A stretch of DNA of 64,000 nt from SZAS-79 sp964599095 (GTDB lineage Bacteria > Pseudomonadota > Gammaproteobacteria > Burkholderiales > SG8-39). Where the stretch lies: assembly GCA_964599095.1 (NCBI GenBank), contig CAZREB010000024.1:3828-67827 (forward strand), read 5' to 3'. A program made the position numbers and the translations under genes. This document shows, in pieces, positions 9,261-17,381 of this stretch. The notes under the pieces are model-generated. The model did not search any database and was not told the origin of the DNA. It saw nothing but the letters and a program-made list of their open reading frames with translations. The first letter of the stretch is position 1; every line of letters starts with the position of its first letter.

Positions 9261-10240
9261 TGCGCCGCTACATCCTCGCCCGGCTCGCATGGGCCGGGCC
9301 GATCGTGCTCGCGATCGTCGTCGTCACGTTCCTGATCATCCATATCGTCCCGGGCGACCCGATCCAGGCACTGGTAGGCGACTTCCCGACACCGCCGGGT
9401 TATGCCGAGCAGGTCCGCAAGGACTTCGGCCTCGACCAGCCGGTGGCCACGCAACTGTGGCTGTACCTGTCGAACCTCGCAAAGGGCAACCTCGGTTTCT
9501 CGTTCTCCAACCGGCAGCCGGTGCTCGGCTTGGTGCTCGACCGTGCCCAGTACACGCTGCTCATCATGATTCCGGCACTCACGCTGGCGGCCCTCGCCGG
9601 CGTTGCGATGGCGCTTGCCGCCGCGCCGCGCGCCGGCGGCCTTCTTGACAGCGGGATCACGGCCCTCAGCGTGGCCGGCTTCTCGATCCCGATCTTCTGG
9701 CTCGGTCAGATTCTCGTCATCGCGCTCGCGATCCAGCTGCCATGGCTTCCCGCGCAGGGCATGGTCTCGGCACGCGAGACGCTGCAGGGCTGGCCGTGGG
9801 TGCGCGACGTTCTCTGGCACATGGTGCTGCCGGTGTTCAGCATCACGATCTTCTACGTCGCAATCGTGGCGCGGGTCGCACGGGCGAGTGTGCTCGAAGC
9901 GCTGTCGCAGGATTTCGTGCTGACCGCACGGGCCAAGGGCCTGTCGCGCCGGTCCGTGCTCTGGCAGCACGTGCTGCCGAACGCGATGATCCCGGTCGTC
10001 ACGGTGATCGGCTACAACTTCGGCCACTCGCTTACCGGCGCAATCCTGGTCGAGACGGTATTCGCCTGGCCGGGCCTGGGCAACCTTTTCATCACCTCGA
10101 TCGGCAACCGCGACTACCCGGTGCTGGTCGGGATCTTCCTCGTCACCGCGATCGCCGTGGTGGTGGCGAACCTGGTCACCGACATCCTGTACGCGGTCCT
10201 CGATCCGCGCGTGCGTTCGAGTTATGGGAAGAATGCCTAG
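9260..10240 (+). CDS. Dpp/Opp-type ABC transporter permease (DppB-like)
   Basis: First permease of the second importer, 326 residues. It opens with RRYILARLAWAGPIVLAIVVVT and then HIVPGDPIQALVG, the DppB hallmark. The EAA loop TARAKGLSRRSVLWQHVLPN lies near residue 220, and the C-terminus LDPRVRSSYGKNA is typical. The start is a GTG whose first base is the last base of the MmgE/PrpD stop, so translation is probably coupled. It overlaps the next permease gene by 17 bases when the first ATG of that gene is used. Confidence 0.93.
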   Translation: MRRYILARLAWAGPIVLAIVVVTFLIIHIVPGDPIQALVGDFPTPPGYAEQVRKDFGLDQPVATQLWLYLSNLAKGNLGFSFSNRQPVLGLVLDRAQYTLLIMIPALTLAALAGVAMALAAAPRAGGLLDSGITALSVAGFSIPIFWLGQILVIALAIQLPWLPAQGMVSARETLQGWPWVRDVLWHMVLPVFSITIFYVAIVARVARASVLEALSQDFVLTARAKGLSRRSVLWQHVLPNAMIPVVTVIGYNFGHSLTGAILVETVFAWPGLGNLFITSIGNRDYPVLVGIFLVTAIAVVVANLVTDILYAVLDPRVRSSYGKNA

Positions 10241-11060
10241 GTTCGTGCAGCGCTTCTTCGCGTATCGCGCAGGCGTTGCGTCAGGCGCGTACGTCGCGCT
10301 ACTGGCCCTGGTCGCCGTCACCTCCTTGCTGGTGCCGGGAATCGATCCCCACCAGATTTCCGACCAGGCGATGGCGGCACCGTCGCTGGAGCACCTGCTC
10401 GGCACGGACGAACTGGGCCGCGACATGCTCACGGGGATCCTCTACGGCACCCAGGTCTCCCTCGCCGTCGGCGTGAGCGCCGCGATCGGCGCAACGCTGC
10501 TCGGAGTCCTCCTCGGCGCTGCGGCCGGATTCTACGGGGGGTGGCTCGACCTTGCCGTGATGCGGGTCGCGGAAATGTTCCAGGTCGTGCCGAGCTTCAT
10601 CCTCGCCGCGGTGATCGTCGCGTTGTCCGGCACCGGGCTCGCGCAGGTGGTCGCGGTGATCATGCTGCTCGCCTGGCCGCAGATCGCGCGCATCACGCGT
10701 GGCGAGGTCATGCGCATCAAGCAACTGGAGTTCGTGGACGCGGTGCGGTGCCTGGGCAGGCGCGAATGGGAGATCCTCGCCTCCGAGGTAGTGCCGAACG
10801 CCATGGCACCGGTTCTTGCGGCCGGCACGCTCGTCGTCGCGCAGGCGATCCTGCTGGAAGCGTCGCTCTCGTTCCTCGGCCTCTCGTCGGCGGACATCAT
10901 CAGCTGGGGCCGCATGCTGAACGCCGGGCAGCGGTTCCTTTTCAATGCGTGGTGGATGTCGGTATTCCCGGGTCTGGCGATCTTCCTGACGGTGCTGGCC
11001 TTCAACCTGCTGGGCGACGCGATCGGCTCGGCGCTGAACCCGCGTACGGTGACGCACTAG
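10224..11060 (+). CDS. Dpp/Opp-type ABC transporter permease (DppC-like)
   Basis: Second permease of the second importer, 278 residues from ATG 10224 or 275 from ATG 10233; both overlap the upstream gene. The signature HLLGTDELGRDMLTGILYGT and the EAA loop DAVRCLGRREWEILASEVVP are present, and the end FNLLGDAIGSALNPRT is standard for DppC proteins. The N-terminal cytoplasmic tail is shorter than in the first DppC-like protein of this window. The ATPase gene follows one base after the stop. Confidence 0.93.
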   Translation: MGRMPRFVQRFFAYRAGVASGAYVALLALVAVTSLLVPGIDPHQISDQAMAAPSLEHLLGTDELGRDMLTGILYGTQVSLAVGVSAAIGATLLGVLLGAAAGFYGGWLDLAVMRVAEMFQVVPSFILAAVIVALSGTGLAQVVAVIMLLAWPQIARITRGEVMRIKQLEFVDAVRCLGRREWEILASEVVPNAMAPVLAAGTLVVAQAILLEASLSFLGLSSADIISWGRMLNAGQRFLFNAWWMSVFPGLAIFLTVLAFNLLGDAIGSALNPRTVTH

Positions 11061-11061
11061 G

Positions 11062-12033
11062 ATGGCGAACATCCTCGAACTCGAGGCGCTGCGCCTTGCG
11101 TACCGCGCCCGCGGGACGGTCGCCTATGCGATGAACGATGTTTCGCTCGTGGTCGGCGAGGGCGAAGCCGTCGGCCTGGTCGGCGAATCCGGCTCGGGCA
11201 AATCGACGCTTGCGCGAGCCACGCTGGGCCTCACGCCGCGCAGGATCGCGACCATCGAATCCGGGCGCCTGCTGATCGGCGGCGTCGACGTCACGCGCTA
11301 CAGCGAGGACCAATGGCAGGCGATGCGCGGCAATCCGGTCGCGATGGTGTTCCAGGATCCGCTCTCCTACCTCAACCCGGTCATGCGCGTCGGCCGGCAG
11401 ATCGCCGAGAGTGTGCGGGTCCATGCGGCCGGCGCGCCCCGCGCCGGGAGCGTGTCCGCCCGCGTCGCCGAACTGCTGGCCCTCGTGAAGCTGCCGGCCT
11501 CGGCTGCTGAAGCCTACCCGCACGAGCTTTCGGGCGGCATGCGGCAGCGTGCGCTGCTGGCCGTCGCGCTTGGCTGCGGTCCGCAACTGCTCGTGGCCGA
11601 TGAGCCGACGACTGCGCTGGACGTCACGACGCAGGCCGAGATCCTCTCGCTCATCCGCGAACTCCGCGAGCGCCTCGGCATGGCGCTGCTCCTGATCTCG
11701 CACGACCTCGGCATCGTCGCCTCGGCGTGCGACCGGATCTACGTGATGTACGCCGGGCACGTGGTGGAATGGGGCACCACCGCGGACGTATTCCGTCGCC
11801 CGGCCCATCCGTACACCGTCGGTCTCCTGAAGGCGGCACAGGCAGCGCGCAACAACGAAGGCCGCTTTGCGACGATTGCGGGCGACCCGCCGAACCTGTC
11901 CGAGCTCTCGCCGGGCTGCCCATTCACGCCGCGCTGCCCTCAGGCGCGCACCGAATGCGCACAGTCGATGCCGCAGCCGGGCCCGGCCAGGAACGCCGGT
12001 GCCCAGACGGTGCGCTGCTGGGCGCACAGATAG
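11062..12033 (+). CDS. Dpp/Opp-type ABC transporter ATPase (DppD-like)
   Basis: Cytoplasmic ATPase of 323 residues. Walker A is GESGSGKS at 42-49, the ABC signature LSGGMRQR is at 156-163, Walker B LLVADEP is at 176-182, and the switch histidine follows in LLISHDLGI. The C-terminal extension typical of oligopeptide ATPases is complete, with HPYTVGLL and a cysteine-containing tail (GCPFTPRCPQARTEC and a final RCW). In this family such cysteines can hold an iron-sulfur cluster; that is known for relatives, not shown here. It lies between the permeases and the partner ATPase and is near-contiguous with both. Confidence 0.94.
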   Translation: MANILELEALRLAYRARGTVAYAMNDVSLVVGEGEAVGLVGESGSGKSTLARATLGLTPRRIATIESGRLLIGGVDVTRYSEDQWQAMRGNPVAMVFQDPLSYLNPVMRVGRQIAESVRVHAAGAPRAGSVSARVAELLALVKLPASAAEAYPHELSGGMRQRALLAVALGCGPQLLVADEPTTALDVTTQAEILSLIRELRERLGMALLLISHDLGIVASACDRIYVMYAGHVVEWGTTADVFRRPAHPYTVGLLKAAQAARNNEGRFATIAGDPPNLSELSPGCPFTPRCPQARTECAQSMPQPGPARNAGAQTVRCWAHR

Positions 12034-12043
12034 CGGCGATGCC

Positions 12044-12832
12044 ATGACCGAACCGATCCTGAAGCTCGAGAACATCGCGAAGACCTTCCGGCGCTCCGGG
12101 CAATCGCCGGTCCGGGCGGTCGACGACGTCAGCCTGGACGTCGGCCGCGGCGAGACGGTCGCGCTGGTCGGCGAAAGCGGTTCGGGCAAGTCGACGCTCG
12201 GGCGCATCGCGCTCGGCCTGCTTGCGCCCGACAGCGGGCGCGTGGTGCTCGAAGGCAAGGTGCTGGGCGAGCTTCGCGACGATGAGTTGCGCCGCGCGCG
12301 CGTCGCGATGCAGCCGATCTTCCAGGACGCTTCATCCTCGCTCAACCCGCGCCGCCCGGTCCGCGAGCTGATGGCGCAGGCCTTGCCGGACGCAAGGGGC
12401 GCGGTGGACGAACTCGCCGCGGCATTGCTCGACCGGGTGGGGCTTTCCCCGGGCCGCGATTACCTCGCCCGCTTCCCGCACGAAATCTCCGGCGGGCAGC
12501 GCCAGCGGCTCGCGATTGCCCGCGCGCTGGCGATGAACCCGCGCCTGATCATCGCAGACGAGCCGCTGTCGGGCGCCGACGTGTCGATCCGCGGCCAGGT
12601 CCTCAACCTGCTGCTCGACATCAAGGAGGAGCGCGGCGTGGCCTACCTGATGATCACGCACGATATCTCGATCGCACGCCATTTCGCCGACCGGGTGGCG
12701 GTGATGCAGCGAGGCGTCATCGTCGAGAGCGGCCCGGCGGCACAAGTGCTGACCGCGCCATCGCATCCCTATACCCGGCAGCTGGTGGCGGCGGTACCGG
12801 TCCTGGACGCCCCGGAACCGGCGGGCGCCTGA
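12044..12832 (+). CDS. Dpp/Opp-type ABC transporter ATPase (DppF-like, short)
   Basis: Partner ATPase of the second importer, 262 residues from ATG 12044 (10 bases after the previous stop). Walker A is GESGSGKS at 43-50, followed by the Q-loop FQDASSSLNPRR, the signature ISGGQRQR, Walker B LIIADEP and the switch LMITHD. It ends soon after SHPYTRQLVAAVPV, so the cysteine-bearing C-terminal tail found in its partner and in most DppF proteins (about 320-330 residues) is absent. This looks like a natural short form rather than a frameshift, since a terminator-like hairpin follows directly. Confidence 0.92.
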   Translation: MTEPILKLENIAKTFRRSGQSPVRAVDDVSLDVGRGETVALVGESGSGKSTLGRIALGLLAPDSGRVVLEGKVLGELRDDELRRARVAMQPIFQDASSSLNPRRPVRELMAQALPDARGAVDELAAALLDRVGLSPGRDYLARFPHEISGGQRQRLAIARALAMNPRLIIADEPLSGADVSIRGQVLNLLLDIKEERGVAYLMITHDISIARHFADRVAVMQRGVIVESGPAAQVLTAPSHPYTRQLVAAVPVLDAPEPAGA

Positions 12833-12854
12833 CCGGGAATGTACCGGTACCGGT

Positions 12855-12892
12855 AAAAAATAACCCGGAGCGCCAATATCGGCGCGGGGGTT
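12855..12892 (-). terminator. Hairpin terminator between convergent genes
   Basis: Nested inverted repeat AACCC/GGGTT and GCGCC/GGCGC around an AATATC loop, at 12862-12892. On the minus strand it is followed by ATTTTTT (plus-strand A run 12855-12860), so it fits best as the end of the Mrr-like gene; it may also stop the ABC operon arriving from the other side. Just upstream at 12843-12856 is a perfect 14-base palindrome built from two ACCGGT units, whose role I cannot assign. Confidence 0.6.
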
Positions 12893-12919
12893 TGGAAAAA
12901 AAGTTCCGAATTCGGGCCG

Positions 12920-13522
12920 CTAGCGGATTGCCTGGGCCTTGTCCGCGGGGGCCGGGATCCGCGGCACCAGCTGCGCCAGGCCCGCTGCATCGAGCAGCCG
13001 GATCTTCCTTCCGGCAGCAAATGCGCGGGCGGTCTCGCTCACCTCACCGGCAGCGACATAGATCGCCTCGTGCGCCTCCTGCGCCTGCCTGGCCGCTTCG
13101 AGTTCGCGCAGCGGCTCGATGCCGGTGCGGGCGACCTTCCAGCGCTTGCAGGCAACCAGCGTTACGCGGCCGGCCTTCGTAAGCGAGAGATCCGCGCCGT
13201 TGCGGGCGATGCGCTCGACCTCGCACCCGTCGCGCCGGAAAGCGTCCTCCAGCACGGCCGAGAATTCCTGCGAAGACAGCGCGCGCAGTGCCTCGAGCTT
13301 CGCGGCCACCTTGGCTTCGCTCGGCATGCGCAGATTCTTCCAGAGCACGTTGGCCGCGATGAGCGCAAAGGGCAGCGCTACGAAGAACGCATAGGGGCCG
13401 TATTCCGCCGGCAGGGCGAGCCGGGCCGCGGCGAACAGTGCGGCTGCGATGCCGGCGCTGACCCACCACGGCGAGCGCAGCAGGACCGCAAAGATCGAGT
13501 TCTGGTTCATCTTGAGTTTCAT
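12920..13522 (-). CDS. Mrr-like restriction endonuclease-fold membrane protein
   Basis: A 200-residue protein from ATG 13522 (ATG 13510 would give 196). Two hydrophobic spans at about residues 12-55 (SPWWVSAGIAAALFAAARL and YGPYAFFVALPFALIAANVL) anchor it. The cytoplasmic half then shows the pattern of the Mrr_cat/restriction endonuclease family: LSSQEFSAVLEDAFRRDGCEV, GADLSL with the conserved Asp, and VACKRWK with the conserved Lys. In most nucleases of this fold the residue two before that Lys is Gln or Glu; here it is Ala, so nuclease activity is doubtful. The gene is convergent with the ABC operon and divergent from the CoA ligase gene. Confidence 0.68.
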   Translation of the reverse strand: MKLKMNQNSIFAVLLRSPWWVSAGIAAALFAAARLALPAEYGPYAFFVALPFALIAANVLWKNLRMPSEAKVAAKLEALRALSSQEFSAVLEDAFRRDGCEVERIARNGADLSLTKAGRVTLVACKRWKVARTGIEPLRELEAARQAQEAHEAIYVAAGEVSETARAFAAGRKIRLLDAAGLAQLVPRIPAPADKAQAIR

Positions 13523-13631
13523 GACCGGCATCTTGCCTCGCTTCGCCGTCCCGCGCGAATGGCGAAATGCGATGTGGCGCAGTCGCTCGCCGGGTCGCCC
13601 GTCGATTAAGATAGCCGGCGCAGCGACCCCC

Positions 13632-13640
13632 AAGGAGGAG
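13632..13640 (+). promoter_or_regulatory. Strong ribosome binding site fixing the CoA ligase start
   Basis: AAGGAGGAG ends six bases before the ATG at 13647. It supports that start over an in-frame ATG about 200 bases upstream, which would add 66 residues with no family resemblance. Confidence 0.75.
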
Positions 13641-13646
13641 CACCGC

Positions 13647-15200
13647 ATGCAGACCGTTCACGACCTCGTGCGCCTGGCGGCCGCGCGCCGGCCGGACCAC
13701 CTCGCGATCGCGGATGACCGCACCGACAGGCGGCTGACTTATCGAGAACTGCTCGCAGAGATCGACGCCTACGCGGCGGGATTCGCCGCACAGGGCCTCA
13801 GGGCGGGGCAGATCGTGGCCACCGTAATGCCCAACCTGTACGAGCACGCGCTGGTGCTCCTTTCCCTGCACCGGCTTGGCGTGGTGCCGGCCATGATCAA
13901 TGCGCGGCTCAAGCCGGACGAGGCCGCCGGGCTCGTAAAGCAAGGGGGCATGGCGGGTGCAATCACGCTGCCGGACGAAGCCATGGTGCGGGCGCTCAAG
14001 GAAACGCTGCCGCAAGGCGCTCCGCTGATCACGGTGGGCGCGGGCCCGGCCGGGACGAAGACGCTGGACGCCTGCCGGGGGGACGCGAAGTCGATCGCCC
14101 CGTGGAAATCGCCCGATCCGGAGGGCCTGGCGTTTGTGCTCTACACCTCGGGCACTACCGGTCTTCCCAAAGGCGTGATGGTCCCGCATCGGGCGACCGA
14201 TGCCCGCGTCCTTTACATGTCGATGCAATGCGGCGTCACGCACGGCACGCACAACAAGGTGCTCGGCCTGATGCCGCTGTTTCACGCGGTCGGCTTCTTC
14301 TCCGGGCTGCTTGGGGCGCTGGCCTTCGACGGCACCTACCACCTGTGCTCGATGTTCGACCCGGCGCGTGCCGTGGAGGCGATCGAGCGCCATGGCATCA
14401 CGCTGCTGTATGGGTCGCCGACGCATTTTCACGGTCTGCTCGCCGCGCCGAACTTCTCGGCCGAACGAATCCGGAGCGTGCAAACGGTGATCTACGCGGG
14501 AGCGGCCATGCCCGGCCCCCTGCTCGAGCGCGTGGCTGCCGCATTCCCGGGCCGGAAGATGACCAACATCTACGGCACCACCGAGATCATGAACGGCCTG
14601 TATTTCCCGGAACCCGCCGGCCGGCCGCACCAGTACCGCCCCGGCTACTACTCCAACGTGCGGGTGGGACGCATCGGCGGAACCGTCGAGGATGTGGCCG
14701 CAATCGGCGAAGAGGGCGAGTTGCTGATCGACGCGACGGCTGACGCCACCTTTCTCGGCTACCTGAACCGCCCTGATGCGACCGCCGAGAAGATGCAGGG
14801 CGGCTGGTATCGCACCGGCGACATCGCGGTGCGCAGGGAGGATGGCGACCTCGAAGTGCGCGGCCGCGTGGACGACATGATCATTACCGGCGCCGAGAAC
14901 GTGCACCCGTACGAGGTCGAGACCACCCTCGCCCGCCATACGGGCATCGCCGAGGTCGTGGTGCTCGGCGTGCCGGACGAACGCTGGGGAGAGATCGTCG
15001 TCGCCTGCGTGAAGCCCGGAGCGGCGCGGCCGAGCGAGGAGGACCTCGACCGCTTCTGCCGGGAGTCGACGCTCGCGAATTACAAGCGGCCGCGGGCCTA
15101 CGTGTTCTTCGACGAGATCCCGCGCAATGCGGCCAACAAGGTGCTGCGCCGCGTGCTGCGCGAGAACGCACATGCAGCCCTTGCGCAGAGGAAGACCTGA
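13647..15200 (+). CDS. AMP-dependent acyl-CoA synthetase/ligase
   Basis: A 517-residue cytosolic enzyme of the ANL superfamily that would activate a carboxylic acid to its CoA thioester via an acyl-adenylate. Visible motifs are the phosphate-binding loop YTSGTTGLPKG at 166-176, the A5 motif IYGTTE, the hinge region GWYRTGD with GRVDDMIITGAENVHP, and the C-terminal catalytic-lysine region NAANKVLRR. The length and the fatty-acid/aromatic-acid style of the A5 region suggest a medium-chain or aromatic acid ligase, but the acid cannot be named. It lies two bases before a Rieske oxygenase gene, so both probably act in one degradation pathway. Confidence 0.9.
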   Translation: MQTVHDLVRLAAARRPDHLAIADDRTDRRLTYRELLAEIDAYAAGFAAQGLRAGQIVATVMPNLYEHALVLLSLHRLGVVPAMINARLKPDEAAGLVKQGGMAGAITLPDEAMVRALKETLPQGAPLITVGAGPAGTKTLDACRGDAKSIAPWKSPDPEGLAFVLYTSGTTGLPKGVMVPHRATDARVLYMSMQCGVTHGTHNKVLGLMPLFHAVGFFSGLLGALAFDGTYHLCSMFDPARAVEAIERHGITLLYGSPTHFHGLLAAPNFSAERIRSVQTVIYAGAAMPGPLLERVAAAFPGRKMTNIYGTTEIMNGLYFPEPAGRPHQYRPGYYSNVRVGRIGGTVEDVAAIGEEGELLIDATADATFLGYLNRPDATAEKMQGGWYRTGDIAVRREDGDLEVRGRVDDMIITGAENVHPYEVETTLARHTGIAEVVVLGVPDERWGEIVVACVKPGAARPSEEDLDRFCRESTLANYKRPRAYVFFDEIPRNAANKVLRRVLRENAHAALAQRKT

Positions 15201-15202
15201 GC

Positions 15203-16273
15203 ATGTTCCTGAAGAACTGCTGGTACGTCGCCGCCTGGGCGGACGAAATCGGCCGACTGGCGATGCTGAGGCGCATCCTGCTCGGCGAGCCGGTCGTGCT
15301 TTACCGAAGGACCGACGGCAAGCCGGTGGCGCTGGAGGACCGCTGCTGCCACCGCCATGCGCCGCTGTCCACCGGCCGGGTGCGCGGCGACAACCTCGAA
15401 TGCGGCTACCACGGCTTCACCTACGATCCTTCGGGCAAGTGCGTGAAGATCCCCGCGGTGGACACGATCCCGCCGAACGCGCGGGTGAAGAGCTACCCGG
15501 TCGTCGAGCGGCATAAGATGGTCTGGATCTGGATGGGGGACCCGGCCCTGGCGGACGAATCGGCGATCGAGGATTTCCACTGGCTGGACGACCCGGGATG
15601 GCGGTTCAAGGGCGAGCGGCTCGACCTGCCGGGCAACTACCTGCTGCTCGTCGAGAACCTGTGCGACCTCACGCACCTGCCGTTCGTGCATGCCTCTTCG
15701 CTCGGCACGACCGCGATCCCGCCCAAGGGAGGCCCGGCCGAGGTCCGCAAGGAGGGTAATGCGATCATCGTCGAGCGTTGGACCGAGAACGTGCCGGTGA
15801 CCTCGTACTTCCGCGCGCTTGCAGGGTTTCCGCGCGACGCGATCGTCGACCGATGGATGCACCTCGTCTACACGCCGCCTGCGTATGTGCGGCTGGACAT
15901 CGGCGCGGCCCTGGCGGGCACGGGCGCGCGCTCCGGCGACCGCTCAAAGGGCGTGACCACGCGCAACCTGAACGCGATCACGCCCGAGACTGACAAGACC
16001 AGCCACTATTTCTGGGCCCAGGCGCAGAACTTCGGCACCGACGACCCGAGCATCTCGGACCTCGATTTCCGCCTGACGCACGGCGCTTTCCTCGAGGACC
16101 TGAAGATGATCGCCGGCCAGCAGCAGAACATCGACCTCGACCCGTCGGTACCGCGCGTAAACATCGCGACCGACACCGGCGGCGTGCAGGCCCGGCGCGT
16201 GATCGAATCACTGATCGCAGCGGAAAAGGCCGGCACGGCAAGAAAGCTCGCGTCCCTGCCGCTGGTCCCCTGA
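15203..16273 (+). CDS. Rieske non-heme iron oxygenase (vanillate O-demethylase oxygenase-like)
   Basis: A 356-residue oxygenase component. The N-terminal Rieske domain has C48-x-H50 and C67-x2-H70 in the CxH-x16-CxxH arrangement. The catalytic domain has the mononuclear iron motif at D155, H158 and H163 (LCDLTHLPFVH). The layout is that of the VanA/phthalate oxygenase type, which demethylates or hydroxylates aromatic acids. Such enzymes need a ferredoxin reductase, which is not next to it or elsewhere in the window. It is coupled to the CoA ligase gene upstream and convergent with ychF 13 bases downstream. Confidence 0.92.
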   Translation: MFLKNCWYVAAWADEIGRLAMLRRILLGEPVVLYRRTDGKPVALEDRCCHRHAPLSTGRVRGDNLECGYHGFTYDPSGKCVKIPAVDTIPPNARVKSYPVVERHKMVWIWMGDPALADESAIEDFHWLDDPGWRFKGERLDLPGNYLLLVENLCDLTHLPFVHASSLGTTAIPPKGGPAEVRKEGNAIIVERWTENVPVTSYFRALAGFPRDAIVDRWMHLVYTPPAYVRLDIGAALAGTGARSGDRSKGVTTRNLNAITPETDKTSHYFWAQAQNFGTDDPSISDLDFRLTHGAFLEDLKMIAGQQQNIDLDPSVPRVNIATDTGGVQARRVIESLIAAEKAGTARKLASLPLVP

Positions 16274-16286
16274 GCGGTACGCCGAC

Positions 16287-17381
16287 TCAGACGTTGAAGC
16301 GGAAGTGCATGACGTCGCCGTCATGCACCACGTACTCCTTGCCTTCGACGCGCATCTTGCCGGCTTCCTTGGCGCCGTGCTCGCCCCGGCCCGCGATGAA
16401 ATCGTCGTAGGCGATGACTTCGGCGCGGATGAAGCCATGCTCGAAATCGGTATGGATCACGCCTGCCGCCTGCGGCGCGGTGGCGCCGATCGCAACCGTC
16501 CAGGCGCGCACTTCCTTCACGCCGGCGGTGAAGTACGTCTGCAGGCCCATCAGCTTGTAACCTGCGCGGATCACGCGGTTCAGGCCCGGCTCCTCCAGCC
16601 CGAGGTCCTCGAGGAAGATCTTCTTGTCCTCGTCGTCGAGGTCGGCCATCTGCGATTCGATGGCGGCGCAGATCGCGACGACGGGCGCGCCCTCCTTCTT
16701 CGCATGCGCTTCCACCGCCGCCAGCAGCGGGTTGTCGTGAAATCCCTTCTCGTCGACGTTGGCGACGTACATCGTGGGCTTCATCGTGAGCAGGAACAGC
16801 GGCCGGATCACGGCCAGTTCCTCCTTGGCGAGGTCGACGGTGCGTGCGGGCAATCCCTGGTCGAGCGCTTTCTGCACCTTTTCCAGCACCGCGACCAGGC
16901 GCTGGGCCTCCTTGTCGCCGCCGGTCTTGGCGAGTTTCACGTTTTTCGAGAGCTGCTTTTCGACCGTCGCGAGGTCGGCCAGCGCCAGCTCGGTGTTGAT
17001 CGTCTCGATGTCGGAGACCGGGTCGACCTTGCCTGCGACGTGCACCACGTTCTCGTCGACGAAGCAGCGCACGACGTGGGCGATCGCGTCGGTCTCGCGG
17101 ATGTTGGCGAGGAACTGGTTGCCCAGGCCTTCGCCCTTGGACGCGCCGGCCACCAGGCCGGCGATGTCGACGAATTCGCACACCGCCGGAACGACCTTCT
17201 GCGGCTTGACGATCTCGGCGAGCTTGCCCAGGCGTGGGTCGGGCACCTCGACGATGCCGACGTTGGGCTCGATCGTGCAGAACGGGTAGTTCTCCGCCGC
17301 GATGCCGGCCTTGGTGAGCGCGTTAAAGAGCGTGGACTTGCCCACGTTCGGCAATCCGACGATGCCACATTTCAGACTCAC
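16287..17381 (-). CDS. ychF: Redox-regulated OBG-family GTPase/ATPase YchF
   Basis: A 364-residue translation-associated P-loop nucleotidase that prefers ATP in characterised relatives. The G1 loop GLPNVGKST is at 9-17, the G3 region DIAGLVAGAS follows, and the C-terminal TGS-like domain ends with the family signature DVMHFRFNV. The start MSLKCGIVGLPNVGKS is the standard one. It overlaps the upstream pth gene by four bases and closes the lolB-ispE-prs-rplY-pth-ychF cluster. Confidence 0.98.
   Translation of the reverse strand: MSLKCGIVGLPNVGKSTLFNALTKAGIAAENYPFCTIEPNVGIVEVPDPRLGKLAEIVKPQKVVPAVCEFVDIAGLVAGASKGEGLGNQFLANIRETDAIAHVVRCFVDENVVHVAGKVDPVSDIETINTELALADLATVEKQLSKNVKLAKTGGDKEAQRLVAVLEKVQKALDQGLPARTVDLAKEELAVIRPLFLLTMKPTMYVANVDEKGFHDNPLLAAVEAHAKKEGAPVVAICAAIESQMADLDDEDKKIFLEDLGLEEPGLNRVIRAGYKLMGLQTYFTAGVKEVRAWTVAIGATAPQAAGVIHTDFEHGFIRAEVIAYDDFIAGRGEHGAKEAGKMRVEGKEYVVHDGDVMHFRFNV

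Noticed and set aside
13044..15173. Minus-strand open frame of about 700 codons over the CoA ligase
   Set aside because: The plus-strand ligase has all family motifs and a strong ribosome site; the antisense frame has a skewed His/Arg/Ala composition and no recognisable domain.
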